Positions 55,881 to 64,000 of a DNA stretch of 64,000 nucleotides are shown piece by piece. The position numbers and the translations under genes are program-made. This DNA comes from VBAS01 sp963773465 (GTDB lineage: Bacteria > Bacteroidota > Bacteroidia > Chitinophagales > Chitinophagaceae). The notes beneath the pieces are model-generated. The model had not been told where the DNA came from. It made no database searches and worked only from the letters and a program-made list of their open reading frames with translations. How positions within the stretch are numbered: the first letter of the stretch is position 1; each line of letters opens with the position of its first letter. The stretch spans positions 1 to 64,000 of the forward strand of contig CAVZBF010000002.1 in assembly GCA_963773465.1 (NCBI GenBank). Reading direction: 5' to 3'.

Positions 55881-57083
55881 TCACTTCCCCTCTGCATAAT
55901 CTTCAAGATATTGATAATGCGCTGTAAGATCTCCATCCTTTACGATAGTAGCCCTTTCAATAATCGAAGAGCTATTCCTTACCAGATCCTCAAGCACATA
56001 TTTGATCAATTGTTCTCCAAAATATCTTGAAGCATCTCTTGGTAATTCATTTGGCAAATTTCCTACAGCCATCATATCAATCGAGCCGGGCAAATAAGGC
56101 TGCGTTTTTTCTAATGTGTTCCTGTCAATACCATACACAGGATCTTCAATAGTCTGATCACCCAGATTAATAGGCACCGAGCCACCTTTATCATCAGTTA
56201 TATCGGCGATCGTGCGTATAATGAACGTATCGGATATTACATCTTCCTTTTCAAAAAGCCGTGGTACATTTTTATCCCAATACACACCGTTTAATAAAAT
56301 ATCTGTTTGCTCAGCATAAGGTAAAAACTGGCAGCGATATAATTCAGGATGCTCATGAAACTCCAATCTTTTGTATTTGCCGTCATCAATCCTCTCATAC
56401 AGATCAGCGCCTTTTAATTGTGTATATACAGGATATGCAAATCGTCTTACTAAATAATCATCTGGTTCCACTTCATGAATTCCCATCAGGTTCATGATCT
56501 CAAGAATGCCATGTGCCACCCTGCCGGAACCGGTAACGGCAATTTTTACATTTGGCAATCGCATTCCAAAATATGTATGGATCAATTCGCGAAAACTTCT
56601 TTGCTTATAAACCCTGTCAAGTTTATATAAGCCCGTCCTGTTTCCATACGCCATGATCCCATTATGAGCTCCGACTATACCCGCAAAAAAACCAAAACCG
56701 ATGATGCGTTGTCCATCTTCATGTTCAAGACATTCATAATCGATAAGCGTTATTTTCTTTGCAAGAATTGCCTGCAACATTTTTTGATTTTGCGGCTGTT
56801 TCTTTTTTGTATGAGAAAAAAAGAGATAAGTCTTGCCGGGCAGTAATTGCTCCACCGGAACTTCTTTTATACCCAGTAAAATATCGCATTCGCCCAAATC
56901 ATCTTTTACTTGCACTCCCGCAGTTTCATATTCACGATCAGTAAAACAACGAACCGAGGAACTTTGTGCAATGATCTCAACATCTGAACTGTTTTTGTGT
57001 ATCCATTTGCATTGGGCCGGAGTTAACGCCACACGGTTATCCCCAGGAATTTTTCCTTCTTTTATAAGACCGATCCTGATCAT
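55881..57083 (-). CDS. Saccharopine dehydrogenase (lysine-forming)-like protein
   Basis: A 400-residue protein whose N-terminal domain is of the alanine dehydrogenase/transhydrogenase type (IRIGLIKEGKIPGDNRVALT PAQC; YETAGVQVKDDLGECDILLG IKEVP; KTYLFFSHTKKKQPQNQKML). The NAD-binding part has VKIAVTGSGRVAHGILEIM, and the C-terminal part VISDTFIIRTIADITDDKGG SVP and PYLPGSIDMMAVGNLPNELP RDAS. The pattern matches the NAD-dependent saccharopine/lysine dehydrogenase group rather than true alanine dehydrogenase. It may act in lysine degradation; the exact reaction is uncertain. Confidence 0.8.
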   Translation of the reverse strand: MIRIGLIKEGKIPGDNRVALTPAQCKWIHKNSSDVEIIAQSSSVRCFTDREYETAGVQVKDDLGECDILLGIKEVPVEQLLPGKTYLFFSHTKKKQPQNQKMLQAILAKKITLIDYECLEHEDGQRIIGFGFFAGIVGAHNGIMAYGNRTGLYKLDRVYKQRSFRELIHTYFGMRLPNVKIAVTGSGRVAHGILEIMNLMGIHEVEPDDYLVRRFAYPVYTQLKGADLYERIDDGKYKRLEFHEHPELYRCQFLPYAEQTDILLNGVYWDKNVPRLFEKEDVISDTFIIRTIADITDDKGGSVPINLGDQTIEDPVYGIDRNTLEKTQPYLPGSIDMMAVGNLPNELPRDASRYFGEQLIKYVLEDLVRNSSSIIERATIVKDGDLTAHYQYLEDYAEGK

Positions 57084-57164
57084 AAGACAATCATTATTAA
57101 ATAACCCGCTATCGGGAGTCGCAAAGTTGCCGGTTATCTGTGATTAAAACAAACCAGAAAAAAA

Positions 57165-57425
57165 TTATTTGCCCGTTACTATCAACAACACACTCACTAA
57201 AGAAATGATAAAAGAATAGAGATACAAAGACCGGGGATTAAAATTATTTTTAACCAGTAAAACAAAAGAAAAAACAGGAAGAATAAACAATGCTGCTAAC
57301 ATTGGCAGTGAAAGAAGTTCAAATAATGCGCCCAGCCATGCATACTTGTAAACATTTACTGACTGGCCGAGATACCAGAATAATGGAACAATTATACTGG
57401 CGATAAATATTAATAAACTTTTCAT
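57165..57425 (-). CDS. Small membrane protein, unknown
   Basis: Eighty-six residues with three membrane spans (LLIFIASIIVPLFWYLGQ, LLSLPMLAALFILPVFSFVL, LYLYSFIISLVSVLLIVTG). No family recognised. A 200-base inverted-repeat element begins directly upstream of its start, so its promoter may lie inside that element. Confidence 0.6.
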   Translation of the reverse strand: MKSLLIFIASIIVPLFWYLGQSVNVYKYAWLGALFELLSLPMLAALFILPVFSFVLLVKNNFNPRSLYLYSFIISLVSVLLIVTGK

Positions 57426-57439
57426 AAACTTAAATGGTA

Positions 57440-57656
57440 CCCATGAATCCCGGGTAGTGTCCTATTTTTAGGTTAGGATAGAACACGGATGACACGGATT
57501 CAAGGGATTTATTCTTAAGATTTACTTCAGTCTTTAATCGTCTGTTTGGCTAATGTACCATGAAGGGAATCAGACGGATTAAAATAAAATTGTCCGTGAA
57601 AATCCGGTCAATCCGTGTTCCAATTGTCATCAAATTAGGACACTACCGAATCCCGG
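57440..57656. repeat. Inverted-repeat element with GGTAGTGTCCTA ends
   Basis: GGTAGTGTCCTA at 57453-57464 faces TAGGACACTACC at 57636-57647; imperfect pairing (GAATCCCGG) extends outward. Inside, GAACACGGATGACACGGATT (57481 onward) faces AATCCGTGTTC (57609-57619), a second inverted pair. There is no transposase; the remaining bases to 57752 contain no recognisable gene. Confidence 0.7.
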
Positions 57657-57752
57657 AACATGGCTGGTTTTATTTTTCTAATTATCAACTGCCTTGCTCA
57701 GCTTTCACACTTAGCGGAGATCGTCATTCGGTTATCTATTTAACAAGTGATA

Positions 57753-58532
57753 TTACTTGTACTCATAAATAAATTCCGTTCCATTCTCAAATACTTTGGT
57801 AGGAAATCCATTTCTGTTGTATGTGCTATAAACAGATCTGTTGACTGTTACGACAGGTGTACCCGGTGTAATTATATAATTCGTAAGGGTGGTTTGTAAA
57901 ATATTATTCCTGTTGATTGAATAAGGAGGCACTTCGCTGGCCAGGTTCAGGTAGGCATTCCTTTTGTTATCATAATCGTCATAACTGTATTTAAAATGCA
58001 ATTCAAGAACAGATGCGTTATAACGATACCTTTCCTCTAAGCCAATATTTCCATTACCATCATATTGGTATTTTGAGAGTTGAATGGGAACATCTGTTGG
58101 AGACAAAATTGTGCGGCTTATTAAACGGCCAATTGCATCATAACCAGGTCTCATTTTACTCACCAATACATAAGTAGTATTTTGTTTCAGGTAAGTTTTT
58201 TCTTCGCTGATCTTGCCGTCGGGTGCATAGATGTATTCTGTATATGAGTACGACCATTGCGGGTTGGTAGTGGAAGAGCTAAAATCATAGGCAGATTCCT
58301 TTTTTATCAATTTCTTATCAGCGTCGTAATAACATGTCACTTCACTGCCCTTTTTACCGGCAAAATATGTAACATGCCCCGACACCAAACCTTCATTGTT
58401 GTAAACATATTCGCTTTGCAGTTGTCCTCCACTATAAATGCGGGAAATTTTTTCGCCATTAGATCCATTGTCTTTTGAACAACCGGAAAACAGAAAGAAG
58501 GCACTTATGGTAATAAGCAGTTTGTTCTTCAT
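57753..58532 (-). CDS. Lipoprotein with RHS/YD-like repeats
   Basis: A 259-residue protein with lipoprotein signal LLITISAFFLFSGC. The mature part has repeating tyrosine-rich beta segments (GGQLQSEYVYNNEGLVSGHV, DGKISEEKTYLKQ, PIQLSKYQYDGNGNIGLEER YRYN, VNRSVYSTYNRNGFPTKVFE NG), a pattern like the YD repeats of RHS proteins but short. Similar single-domain lipoproteins are frequent in Chitinophagaceae; function unknown. Confidence 0.75.
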   Translation of the reverse strand: MKNKLLITISAFFLFSGCSKDNGSNGEKISRIYSGGQLQSEYVYNNEGLVSGHVTYFAGKKGSEVTCYYDADKKLIKKESAYDFSSSTTNPQWSYSYTEYIYAPDGKISEEKTYLKQNTTYVLVSKMRPGYDAIGRLISRTILSPTDVPIQLSKYQYDGNGNIGLEERYRYNASVLELHFKYSYDDYDNKRNAYLNLASEVPPYSINRNNILQTTLTNYIITPGTPVVTVNRSVYSTYNRNGFPTKVFENGTEFIYEYK

Positions 58533-58635
58533 GATATTAAGTTATGAAAGTTTTTTGAATCAAAGATCATGATATGTATAAATAGTATCTTCATGAGCGT
58601 TTATTTATTTATTTATTCAGCAAAAAATTTTTTTT

Positions 58636-59529
58636 ATGCGCCCGGTCTATAAAACACTTTTCTGTTTCCTCACTTTGCTGCTTGCATTATTCCTTACCGC
58701 TAATACACAGGAAGATGACAAAAAAATTCGCATCATAATGATTGGTGCACATCCTGATGATTGTGATGACGATGGTGGCGGCACGGCCGCACTTTTTGCT
58801 GCAATGGGTTATGCTGTAAAATTTGTGTCGGTAACGAATGGAGATGCCGGTCATCAGCTCATCGGTGGCAAGGAATTGGCAAAACGAAGATTTGCCGAAG
58901 CACAGGAAGCCGGCAAACGCTTGGGCATTACTTATGACGTGTTAGATAATCACGATGGCCAGTTAATGCCAACACTGGATGTACGGTTGCAAATAATTAA
59001 AAAGATCCGTGAATGGAATGCAGATATAGTAATTGCGCCCCGGCCGAATGATTATCATCCTGATCATCGATACACAGGCGTATTGGTGCAGGATGCTGCA
59101 TATATGGTAGCCGTGCCTAACATTGCTCCGGAAACACCTGCATTAAAAAAGAATCCTGTATTTCTTTATTTCCAGGATCGCTTTCAACGGCCAAATGCGT
59201 TTCGTCCGGATATTGCTGTAGATATCACAAGTGTTTTTGACAAAAAGATTTCTGCATTAGATGCTCATGTATCGCAGATGTATGAGTGGCTGCCATGGAT
59301 AGGACATTATGCTGATAAGGTTCCGAAAGATAAAAATGAACGAATAAAATGGCTGGCAGAAACGAGGAAACAAACGATAAAACCCGAGGTAAAAACTGCA
59401 CTTGAAAAATGGTATGGAAAAGAAAAAGCAGCAGCCATAAAAAATGCAGAAGCGTTTGAAATATGTGAATACGGGGCGCAGCCCACTGATGAAGAAATAA
59501 AAAAATTGTTCCCGATGTTAGGTAAATAA
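58636..59529 (+). CDS. PIG-L/LmbE family deacetylase
   Basis: A 297-residue protein with signal peptide (FCFLTLLLALFLTANTQ). IRIIMIGAHPDDCDDDGGGT is the zinc-binding AHPDD motif, VKFVSVTNGDAGHQ the next conserved strand and PRPNDYHPDHRYTG the second metal/catalytic motif. Members hydrolyse N-acetyl groups from sugars such as GlcNAc derivatives. The signal peptide places this one in the periplasm or outside, suggesting a role in degrading acetylated glycans rather than in mycothiol- or bacillithiol-type synthesis. Confidence 0.9.
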   Translation: MRPVYKTLFCFLTLLLALFLTANTQEDDKKIRIIMIGAHPDDCDDDGGGTAALFAAMGYAVKFVSVTNGDAGHQLIGGKELAKRRFAEAQEAGKRLGITYDVLDNHDGQLMPTLDVRLQIIKKIREWNADIVIAPRPNDYHPDHRYTGVLVQDAAYMVAVPNIAPETPALKKNPVFLYFQDRFQRPNAFRPDIAVDITSVFDKKISALDAHVSQMYEWLPWIGHYADKVPKDKNERIKWLAETRKQTIKPEVKTALEKWYGKEKAAAIKNAEAFEICEYGAQPTDEEIKKLFPMLGK

Positions 59530-59536
59530 TAGTAAT

Positions 59537-59929
59537 CTAAGCAACAAGCACTTCGCCATTCGGAAAAGTAACCGTCACTTGTTTGGTGGTAGGGAGTCCG
59601 CCATTTACAGGAGGTATCGTTATATCAGCAGTAATGCTGGCATGGAAGAGCACACGGCCCAATTCTTTTAACTTCTCATAAGATTCTTCAAACTTGTTTT
59701 CTGCAAGTTTGGATTGTTCTTCATTTACCAAAATTTCCTGGTAAGCCTTATATATCTTATCTGCCTCGTCGAGTGAAAATCTTTTTTCTTCGCCACCGCA
59801 AATTGTCAATAGTTTATTGTATTCTTTTTCCGCATCAGTTTTTTTCTTGTGATGATACAGGTGTTTTTGCTGTTGCTCGATATAATCAACGATAAGTTTT
59901 TCTACTTCTGAAGCCGGATTTGAGATCAT
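59537..59929 (-). CDS. Hypothetical coiled-coil protein
   Basis: A 130-residue cytoplasmic protein, mostly helical with heptads (YIEQQQKHLYHHKKKTDAEK, NEEQSKLAENKFEESYEKLK), ending in a small beta segment (TKQVTVTFPNGEVLVA). No known family. It converges with the deacetylase gene seven bases away; coding character is good. Confidence 0.6.
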   Translation of the reverse strand: MISNPASEVEKLIVDYIEQQQKHLYHHKKKTDAEKEYNKLLTICGGEEKRFSLDEADKIYKAYQEILVNEEQSKLAENKFEESYEKLKELGRVLFHASITADITIPPVNGGLPTTKQVTVTFPNGEVLVA

Positions 59930-60135
59930 AAACGTTCTTTATTATAAAACGTTTCTTGTGATCTTTTAGTGCAGGTAAGAATCCGAAGAATTATTGGCGG
60001 GAGATATACGAAGATTCAGAGGCCTCTAAGCAACAATAGTTTGATCTTAAAGAACGATGAATGAATTGTTATAATCAATTTCATTCTTTGTCTGTAAGCT
60101 GCTAGTGCTCTACAATTAAATTTTTCAGGAAGATT

Positions 60136-60447
60136 CTATTTGTCCACTGATTTTATATTTACATACCGGGAAATTTTCCCGGTGCCTTCAAGTAAGTTAT
60201 CAGGATCGGGCAGATCTGCGCCTTTATAAAAACCAAGTTTAAGTCCTTTCTTAGAAGGTATGATGGTGCAGATCATTTCAGCATATTTTTGCCCGTAGCA
60301 GTAAGCAATCATTTTTGCAGGAATATCTATTTGCTCAATGATATCCGGAAGATTTGCGAAAAGAACTTCACGAAGTTTTAAGGCTTTTCCGAAAACCTGC
60401 TCGTCGTATTGCGATAAGAATAGATTTATTTCTTTATTTTCTTTCAT
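60136..60447 (-). CDS. DUF1801 family protein
   Basis: A 103-residue protein with YDEQVFGKALKLREVLFANL PDIIEQIDIPAKMIAYCYG and MICTIIPSKKGLKLGFYKGA DLPDPDNLLEGTGKISRYVN, the DUF1801 core (a YdhG/YjbR-like fold). The usual last helix is short or missing; the stop follows IKSVDK, so a small truncation is possible. Function unknown. Confidence 0.8.
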   Translation of the reverse strand: MKENKEINLFLSQYDEQVFGKALKLREVLFANLPDIIEQIDIPAKMIAYCYGQKYAEMICTIIPSKKGLKLGFYKGADLPDPDNLLEGTGKISRYVNIKSVDK

Positions 60448-60468
60448 TGCATGATTAAACCTATTCCA

Positions 60469-61722
60469 TCAATCATCTACTTTTTTCATTTCTTTCCATC
60501 GCTGGTCCTGTAAAACAGAAGACGGATCAAAATTAGGATTGTTGCTCAGGATAAAAGAAGTTCCATCACTCCTGCTCCATGCATGATTATAACCTGATAC
60601 CATTTCATATTTACCGGTCTCATCACGATAATTTTCAACTTCACGAATTGTTTTAATAAAATTTGTATGCATACGATCCTGCGATGATTGCGTGGTTTCC
60701 CAATTACGCAATTCAATATCCATATTTTTCAGCCGCTCATTTCCTTTTGCAATTGCCGCTTCACCCATCGCCCTTGTTTGCGCATCCATCATTTCTATTT
60801 TACCAACATTTATCCCATGTTTTTGTACTCTAATATCTTTCCAGAATTTATTGACTGCGCCATTCCACCAGGGATTGCTCCGGAAACTGCCCATGATGAC
60901 ACTAAATTGATTTTTTGCTTCTTCAGCTTTACCGGCGGGATATTTAAAAACAAACCGGTGATTGATCTGTGTAGTATACATTTTGTCAACCGTTCCATTG
61001 TATGCATTCGGCAGATCGTTTTCAACCATTGTAACGCCCAGCACTACCCAACCTTCCGTATTGTCCGGCCAGCGTACGTCGGCATTTATTGCCGATTGAT
61101 CAAACCGTATATTACCTGCACCATACTGCATAGCTTCCTGGCCTGTGTTTCATTTGACCTGCGCATTTGTTCTATCACAGATTGATTTGATTCTACTTTT
61201 ATAATTTCAGGATTATTCAATGCTTCGGGTGCAAATACATTGCGGAGATATTGTTCTGCATTTACAGGTTCTTTGAATCCACAATAACCGCCTTCCGGGC
61301 TGTTGTTCATATTGAATTGCATGTTATCCGGATTTGTGTTCCAAGAATAAAGCTGGTCAGGCAGCATTTCAAAACTATATTTTCCATCAGCCGATCTTGC
61401 TTTGAACCATTTGTAAGTTCCGGCACAAGCGTTACCGGGGCCAATCCAAACTATTTCACCTTCATGCGTCCAGCCTTTTGGCAGCAACAAACTGTACGCT
61501 TCTGCAGGCGATGTAAAACCTACATTATCTAAAAGCCTCACCCTGTCATATACAATATAATCTGTTCCTTCTTTAAAATCTCCTTTAGAAGTTATTTTGG
61601 TTTCAGATGTTTTCTTTCAGCAGTTGCATTGTTGTTGTATTATTTGTTTTGCTATCGCAACCGGCAAGAATAATTATGACAGCAAAAGATAAACCAGTGA
61701 AGGGATTAAACGTTTTTTTCAT
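60469..61722 (-). CDS. Lipoprotein of unknown function (two frameshifts)
   Basis: Three frames join. The start at 61722 gives MKKTFNPFTGLSFAVIIILA GC, a lipoprotein signal; after an indel near 61610 comes RLLDNVGFTSPAEAYSLLLP KGWTHEGEIVWIGPG, and after another near 61135 MQYGAGNIRFDQSAINADVR with WVVLGVTMVENDLPNAYNGT and FKYPAGKAEEAKNQFSVIMG SFRSNPWW, ending in a helical region (IRVQKHGINVGKIEMMDAQT). The domain with PKGW and FRSNPWW is seen in Bacteroidota envelope proteins of unknown role. The two indels may be sequencing errors. Confidence 0.65.
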
Positions 61723-61742
61723 GATGGCTTGTTAATGGTGAT

Positions 61743-62240
61743 TTGATAGAAATAAATTTACTGAGATTTTTGTATTGACAAGCTCACAATAATTTTTTTT
61801 AAAATTTTATTTGATGGTCATACCTAAATACCCACAGGCTTATATTTTAATACCGAAGGTTGCTGAAAAGAATTACTGAAGTAATATTGATGGCAAAATC
61901 TTGTCCACCCCCTCTCGATTAAGATCTCTAAATTGAGCATCCAGCCCTCGTGTCGATAGGTAGCGGGAGGGACAATGAACCGTCTTAATACGATTTCTGT
62001 AAAAGATGTCGATTAACTCCACAAATTTTTACGTACCAAGCTGCATTGCTACTATTAAGCTTTCGTTGCGTCGCACACTTGTACTGCAACAATTCTATTC
62101 AGCTTTTTGTCCACCCCCCATTTGAAACTTGTTTATAATTTAAGCCGCTTCCCCCGCCAGCGGGGGACAATGAAGACTTCGATATTCGAAATAGAAAAGA
62201 TTTGCTTTGATTCGTCGCTACGCTTCCCGCAAGCTAAAAC
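61743..62240. repeat. Spacer with two partial TTTGTCCACCCCC elements
   Basis: At 61900-61975 TTGTCCACCCCCTCTCGATT is the inverted right end of the element seen at 50896-51104. At about 62106-62171 TTTGTCCACCCCCCATTTGA AACTTG continues through CCCCCGCCAGCGGGGGA, the left end in direct orientation. Between them lies the recurrent flank CGTTGCGTCGCACACTTGTA. It seems two elements were truncated against each other. The bases 61743-61895 are AT-rich with no recognised feature. Confidence 0.65.
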
Positions 62241-64000
62241 TTAAAATTCCAAGTAACAGCAGGCAATATCGGGAAAAGAGAAACCTGTCTTGCTTCCACT
62301 TTTAATGTGTCCATCATAAGGACTGCCGGTCTGATCAAAATAAATAAAATATGGATTGTAACGGCTGTATACATTGTAAATACTAAACACCCAACTGCTT
62401 TGCACTTTTCTTTTCTTTTTTGGAACAGGAGTATACGTAGCTGCAAGATCAAGACGATGATAGGCCGCAAGACGATACTGGTTCACTTTGCTGTACTCCT
62501 GTGTCAACACTCCTTCAATTATATAAAATCTTTCGGGCAATGTAGTGGCAGCACCTGTTCCATACACAAACACGGTTCCGAACTTCCATTTTTTTCCTGG
62601 TTCATAATTAACAACAATGCTCATATCATGACGGCGATCATAACGTGCCGGAAATTTTTCACCGTTGTTCAACTGCGGGAACTTGCGGTATGTCCATGAA
62701 ATAGTATAACCCACCCATCCATTCAGCTTACCTCTTGTTTTATTTACAAAAAATTCAGCGCCATAACTCCATCCATCACCAAAAACAAATTCTTCTTCGG
62801 GATCTTTTAATGATGGCGTGTAACCTTCCGCATATTCTATCTGGTTCTTCATTTCCTTATAATAGACTTCAACAGAAGTTTCATATTTATTATCTGCAAA
62901 ATTTTTAAACAGTCCCGCCGTGTACTGCCAGCTAATTTGTGGTTTTACGATATAAGTGCTCGGCACCCAAAGATCAGTAGGCAATGTGCTCCCTGCATTA
63001 CTTACTAAATGTATGTATTGATAATTATGATTAACCGCAGCTTTGAGAGATGTTTCATCATTCAATGCATACCGGATCGTTATGCGTGGCTCAAAACCTC
63101 CATACGTTTTTACCGGCTCAAAACTTTTATACACCGTGCTGTCAAGCTTATTACCATCAACATCCCTCGTATATTTTGTATAAGGACCGATCTGTGTAAA
63201 GGCACTCCATCTGACGCCGTAATTGATCTTTATTTTATCGCTGAGTTCCCAGTCATCCTGTATATACAACGCAAATTCGCTTGCATACTTTACACTCTCG
63301 GTGTTGGGCTTAAAAATAACTGAGTCCTGTTTGCCGGAAAGAATGTTTGGAATGAATTTGTGAAATGTATATAACCCTCCAAACTTTAATTTATGCTGTG
63401 GCAAAGGATAGTAGTCGAAATCAACTTTCAGGTTTGCATCACGAATGCCTGAAGCAAGTGATAATTCAAAATTATTTTGAGCCGCTTCAAATTTGAATTT
63501 ATAATTATTATAAACAACGGTGGTATTGGCAAATAACCGTTTATTGAAAACATGATTCCAGCGTAGCGTTGCCGTGCTGTTGCCCCATGGAATATTTGAG
63601 CGGAAGGAACGCTTTACATTATTAAAATCAAAAACATCGCGGCCGAAATAGCCGCTGAGATACAGGCGGTCTTTTTCAGAAAATTTATAATTCACTTTTG
63701 CATTCAGATCATAAAAAAAATAACCGGAGCCATAAAAGTCACTTGTCTTTTTAATAAATGGCTTTGCAATTGCATCCACATAGGTTCTTCTTGCAGATAC
63801 AATGAAGGAAGCTTTCTCCCCGCCTGACTGCTTCGGCCGGGCGGATAATCTGATGGGCCCTTGCAGTGAAAGACGAGATGCGATCAATCCGATCCCGCCA
63901 TCCACCTGGAACTTGTTCATGTTCCCGTCTTTCATTGCCACATCAAGCACTGAAGAAAGCCGGCCGCCATATTGTGCAGGCATTCCTCCTTTTATCAATG
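62241..64000 (-). CDS. TonB-dependent receptor, N-terminal part outside window
   Basis: The visible 585 residues start within the plug-barrel border: MIKGGMPAQYGGRLSSVLDV is the end of a plug domain. The barrel then follows with many paired strands (YGSGYFFYDLNAKVNYKFSE KDRLYLSGYFGRDVF, LYIQDDWELSDKIKINYGVR WSAF, GFEPRITIRYALNDETSLKA). The end is YNPYFIYFDQTG ... IACCYLEF, the usual terminal aromatic strand. The gene continues past 64000. Such receptors import siderophores, cobalamin or oligosaccharides through the outer membrane with TonB energy; no partner SusD-like gene is in view. Confidence 0.9.
   Translation of the reverse strand, partial: LIKGGMPAQYGGRLSSVLDVAMKDGNMNKFQVDGGIGLIASRLSLQGPIRLSARPKQSGGEKASFIVSARRTYVDAIAKPFIKKTSDFYGSGYFFYDLNAKVNYKFSEKDRLYLSGYFGRDVFDFNNVKRSFRSNIPWGNSTATLRWNHVFNKRLFANTTVVYNNYKFKFEAAQNNFELSLASGIRDANLKVDFDYYPLPQHKLKFGGLYTFHKFIPNILSGKQDSVIFKPNTESVKYASEFALYIQDDWELSDKIKINYGVRWSAFTQIGPYTKYTRDVDGNKLDSTVYKSFEPVKTYGGFEPRITIRYALNDETSLKAAVNHNYQYIHLVSNAGSTLPTDLWVPSTYIVKPQISWQYTAGLFKNFADNKYETSVEVYYKEMKNQIEYAEGYTPSLKDPEEEFVFGDGWSYGAEFFVNKTRGKLNGWVGYTISWTYRKFPQLNNGEKFPARYDRRHDMSIVVNYEPGKKWKFGTVFVYGTGAATTLPERFYIIEGVLTQEYSKVNQYRLAAYHRLDLAATYTPVPKKKRKVQSSWVFSIYNVYSRYNPYFIYFDQTGSPYDGHIKSGSKTGFSFPDIACCYLEF

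Overview
The window is two unlike pieces of DNA joined near position 4405. Positions 1 to about 4405 are strongly GC-rich and carry, all on the minus strand, a GH106-type glycoside hydrolase and a branched-chain amino acid ABC transporter block (livF, livG, a small PH-domain membrane protein, livM). Nearly every gene there is broken by one-base indels. The style resembles a high-GC soil or freshwater bacterium, possibly an opitutal verrucomicrobium, but I hold that lightly. The other 59.6 kb are AT-rich and clearly Bacteroidota, probably Chitinophagales: a gliding/T9SS type B C-terminal domain, MqnA of the futalosine menaquinone route, YfhO, a TonB-dependent receptor, a TAnnTTTG-type promoter and typical lipoboxes. 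The join cuts a gene on each side (livM and a giant RHS-like protein) and has no mobile-element signature, so an assembly chimera is the simplest reading. Scattered one-base frameshifts in conserved housekeeping genes (nucleoside phosphorylase, dapF, mqnA, purB, prfC, tsaD) point to uncorrected sequencing indels.

Layout of the Bacteroidota part. 4407-14089 (minus): a tight four-gene operon encoding an outer-membrane-barrel-like protein, a secreted beta-sandwich protein, a lipoprotein and a giant RHS-like secreted protein. 14090-14728: AT-rich divergent spacer. 14729-22923 (plus): three tandem modular surface fibres that share a leader, signal peptide, stalk start and linker but have different middles and tips. 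23208-24167: two small membrane-anchored coiled-coil proteins. 24501-27011: subtilase with two P domains. 27265-27392: terminator and tRNA-Cys. 27506-30999: nucleoside phosphorylase, dapF, Nudix hydrolase, YhhQ transporter and a small membrane protein. 31052-39909: surface glycan cluster (YfhO, three glycosyltransferases, DUF268, two methyltransferases, a methyltransferase remnant, GT11 fucosyltransferase). 39906-42153: mqnA and purB. 42238-46527: T9SS cargo with a predicted seven-bladed propeller. 46538-55845: GNAT, prfC, WG-repeat protein, lipoprotein, MacB-like permease, tsaD, trmN-like methyltransferase. 55881-61722: saccharopine dehydrogenase-like protein, small membrane protein, lipoproteins, PIG-L deacetylase, DUF1801. 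62241-end: TonB-dependent receptor, cut by the window edge.

The most original signals are these. (1) The three-fibre locus has combinatorial tips, a fossil 3' end of a lost tip at 17034-17108, and a 12-13 bp leader segment exactly complementary to codons 2-6 of each gene, so each mRNA could fold over its own start. (2) The four-gene RHS-like operon is a candidate undescribed secretion/surface system. (3) Small repeat families populate the intergenic DNA: a TTTGTCCACCCCC-ended MITE-like element, a GGTAGTGTCCTA-ended element, CCCGATA/TATCGGG palindromes and AATAATCAATAATT tracts. Copies of three such families appear in frame inside tsaD (twice) and the trmN-like gene.
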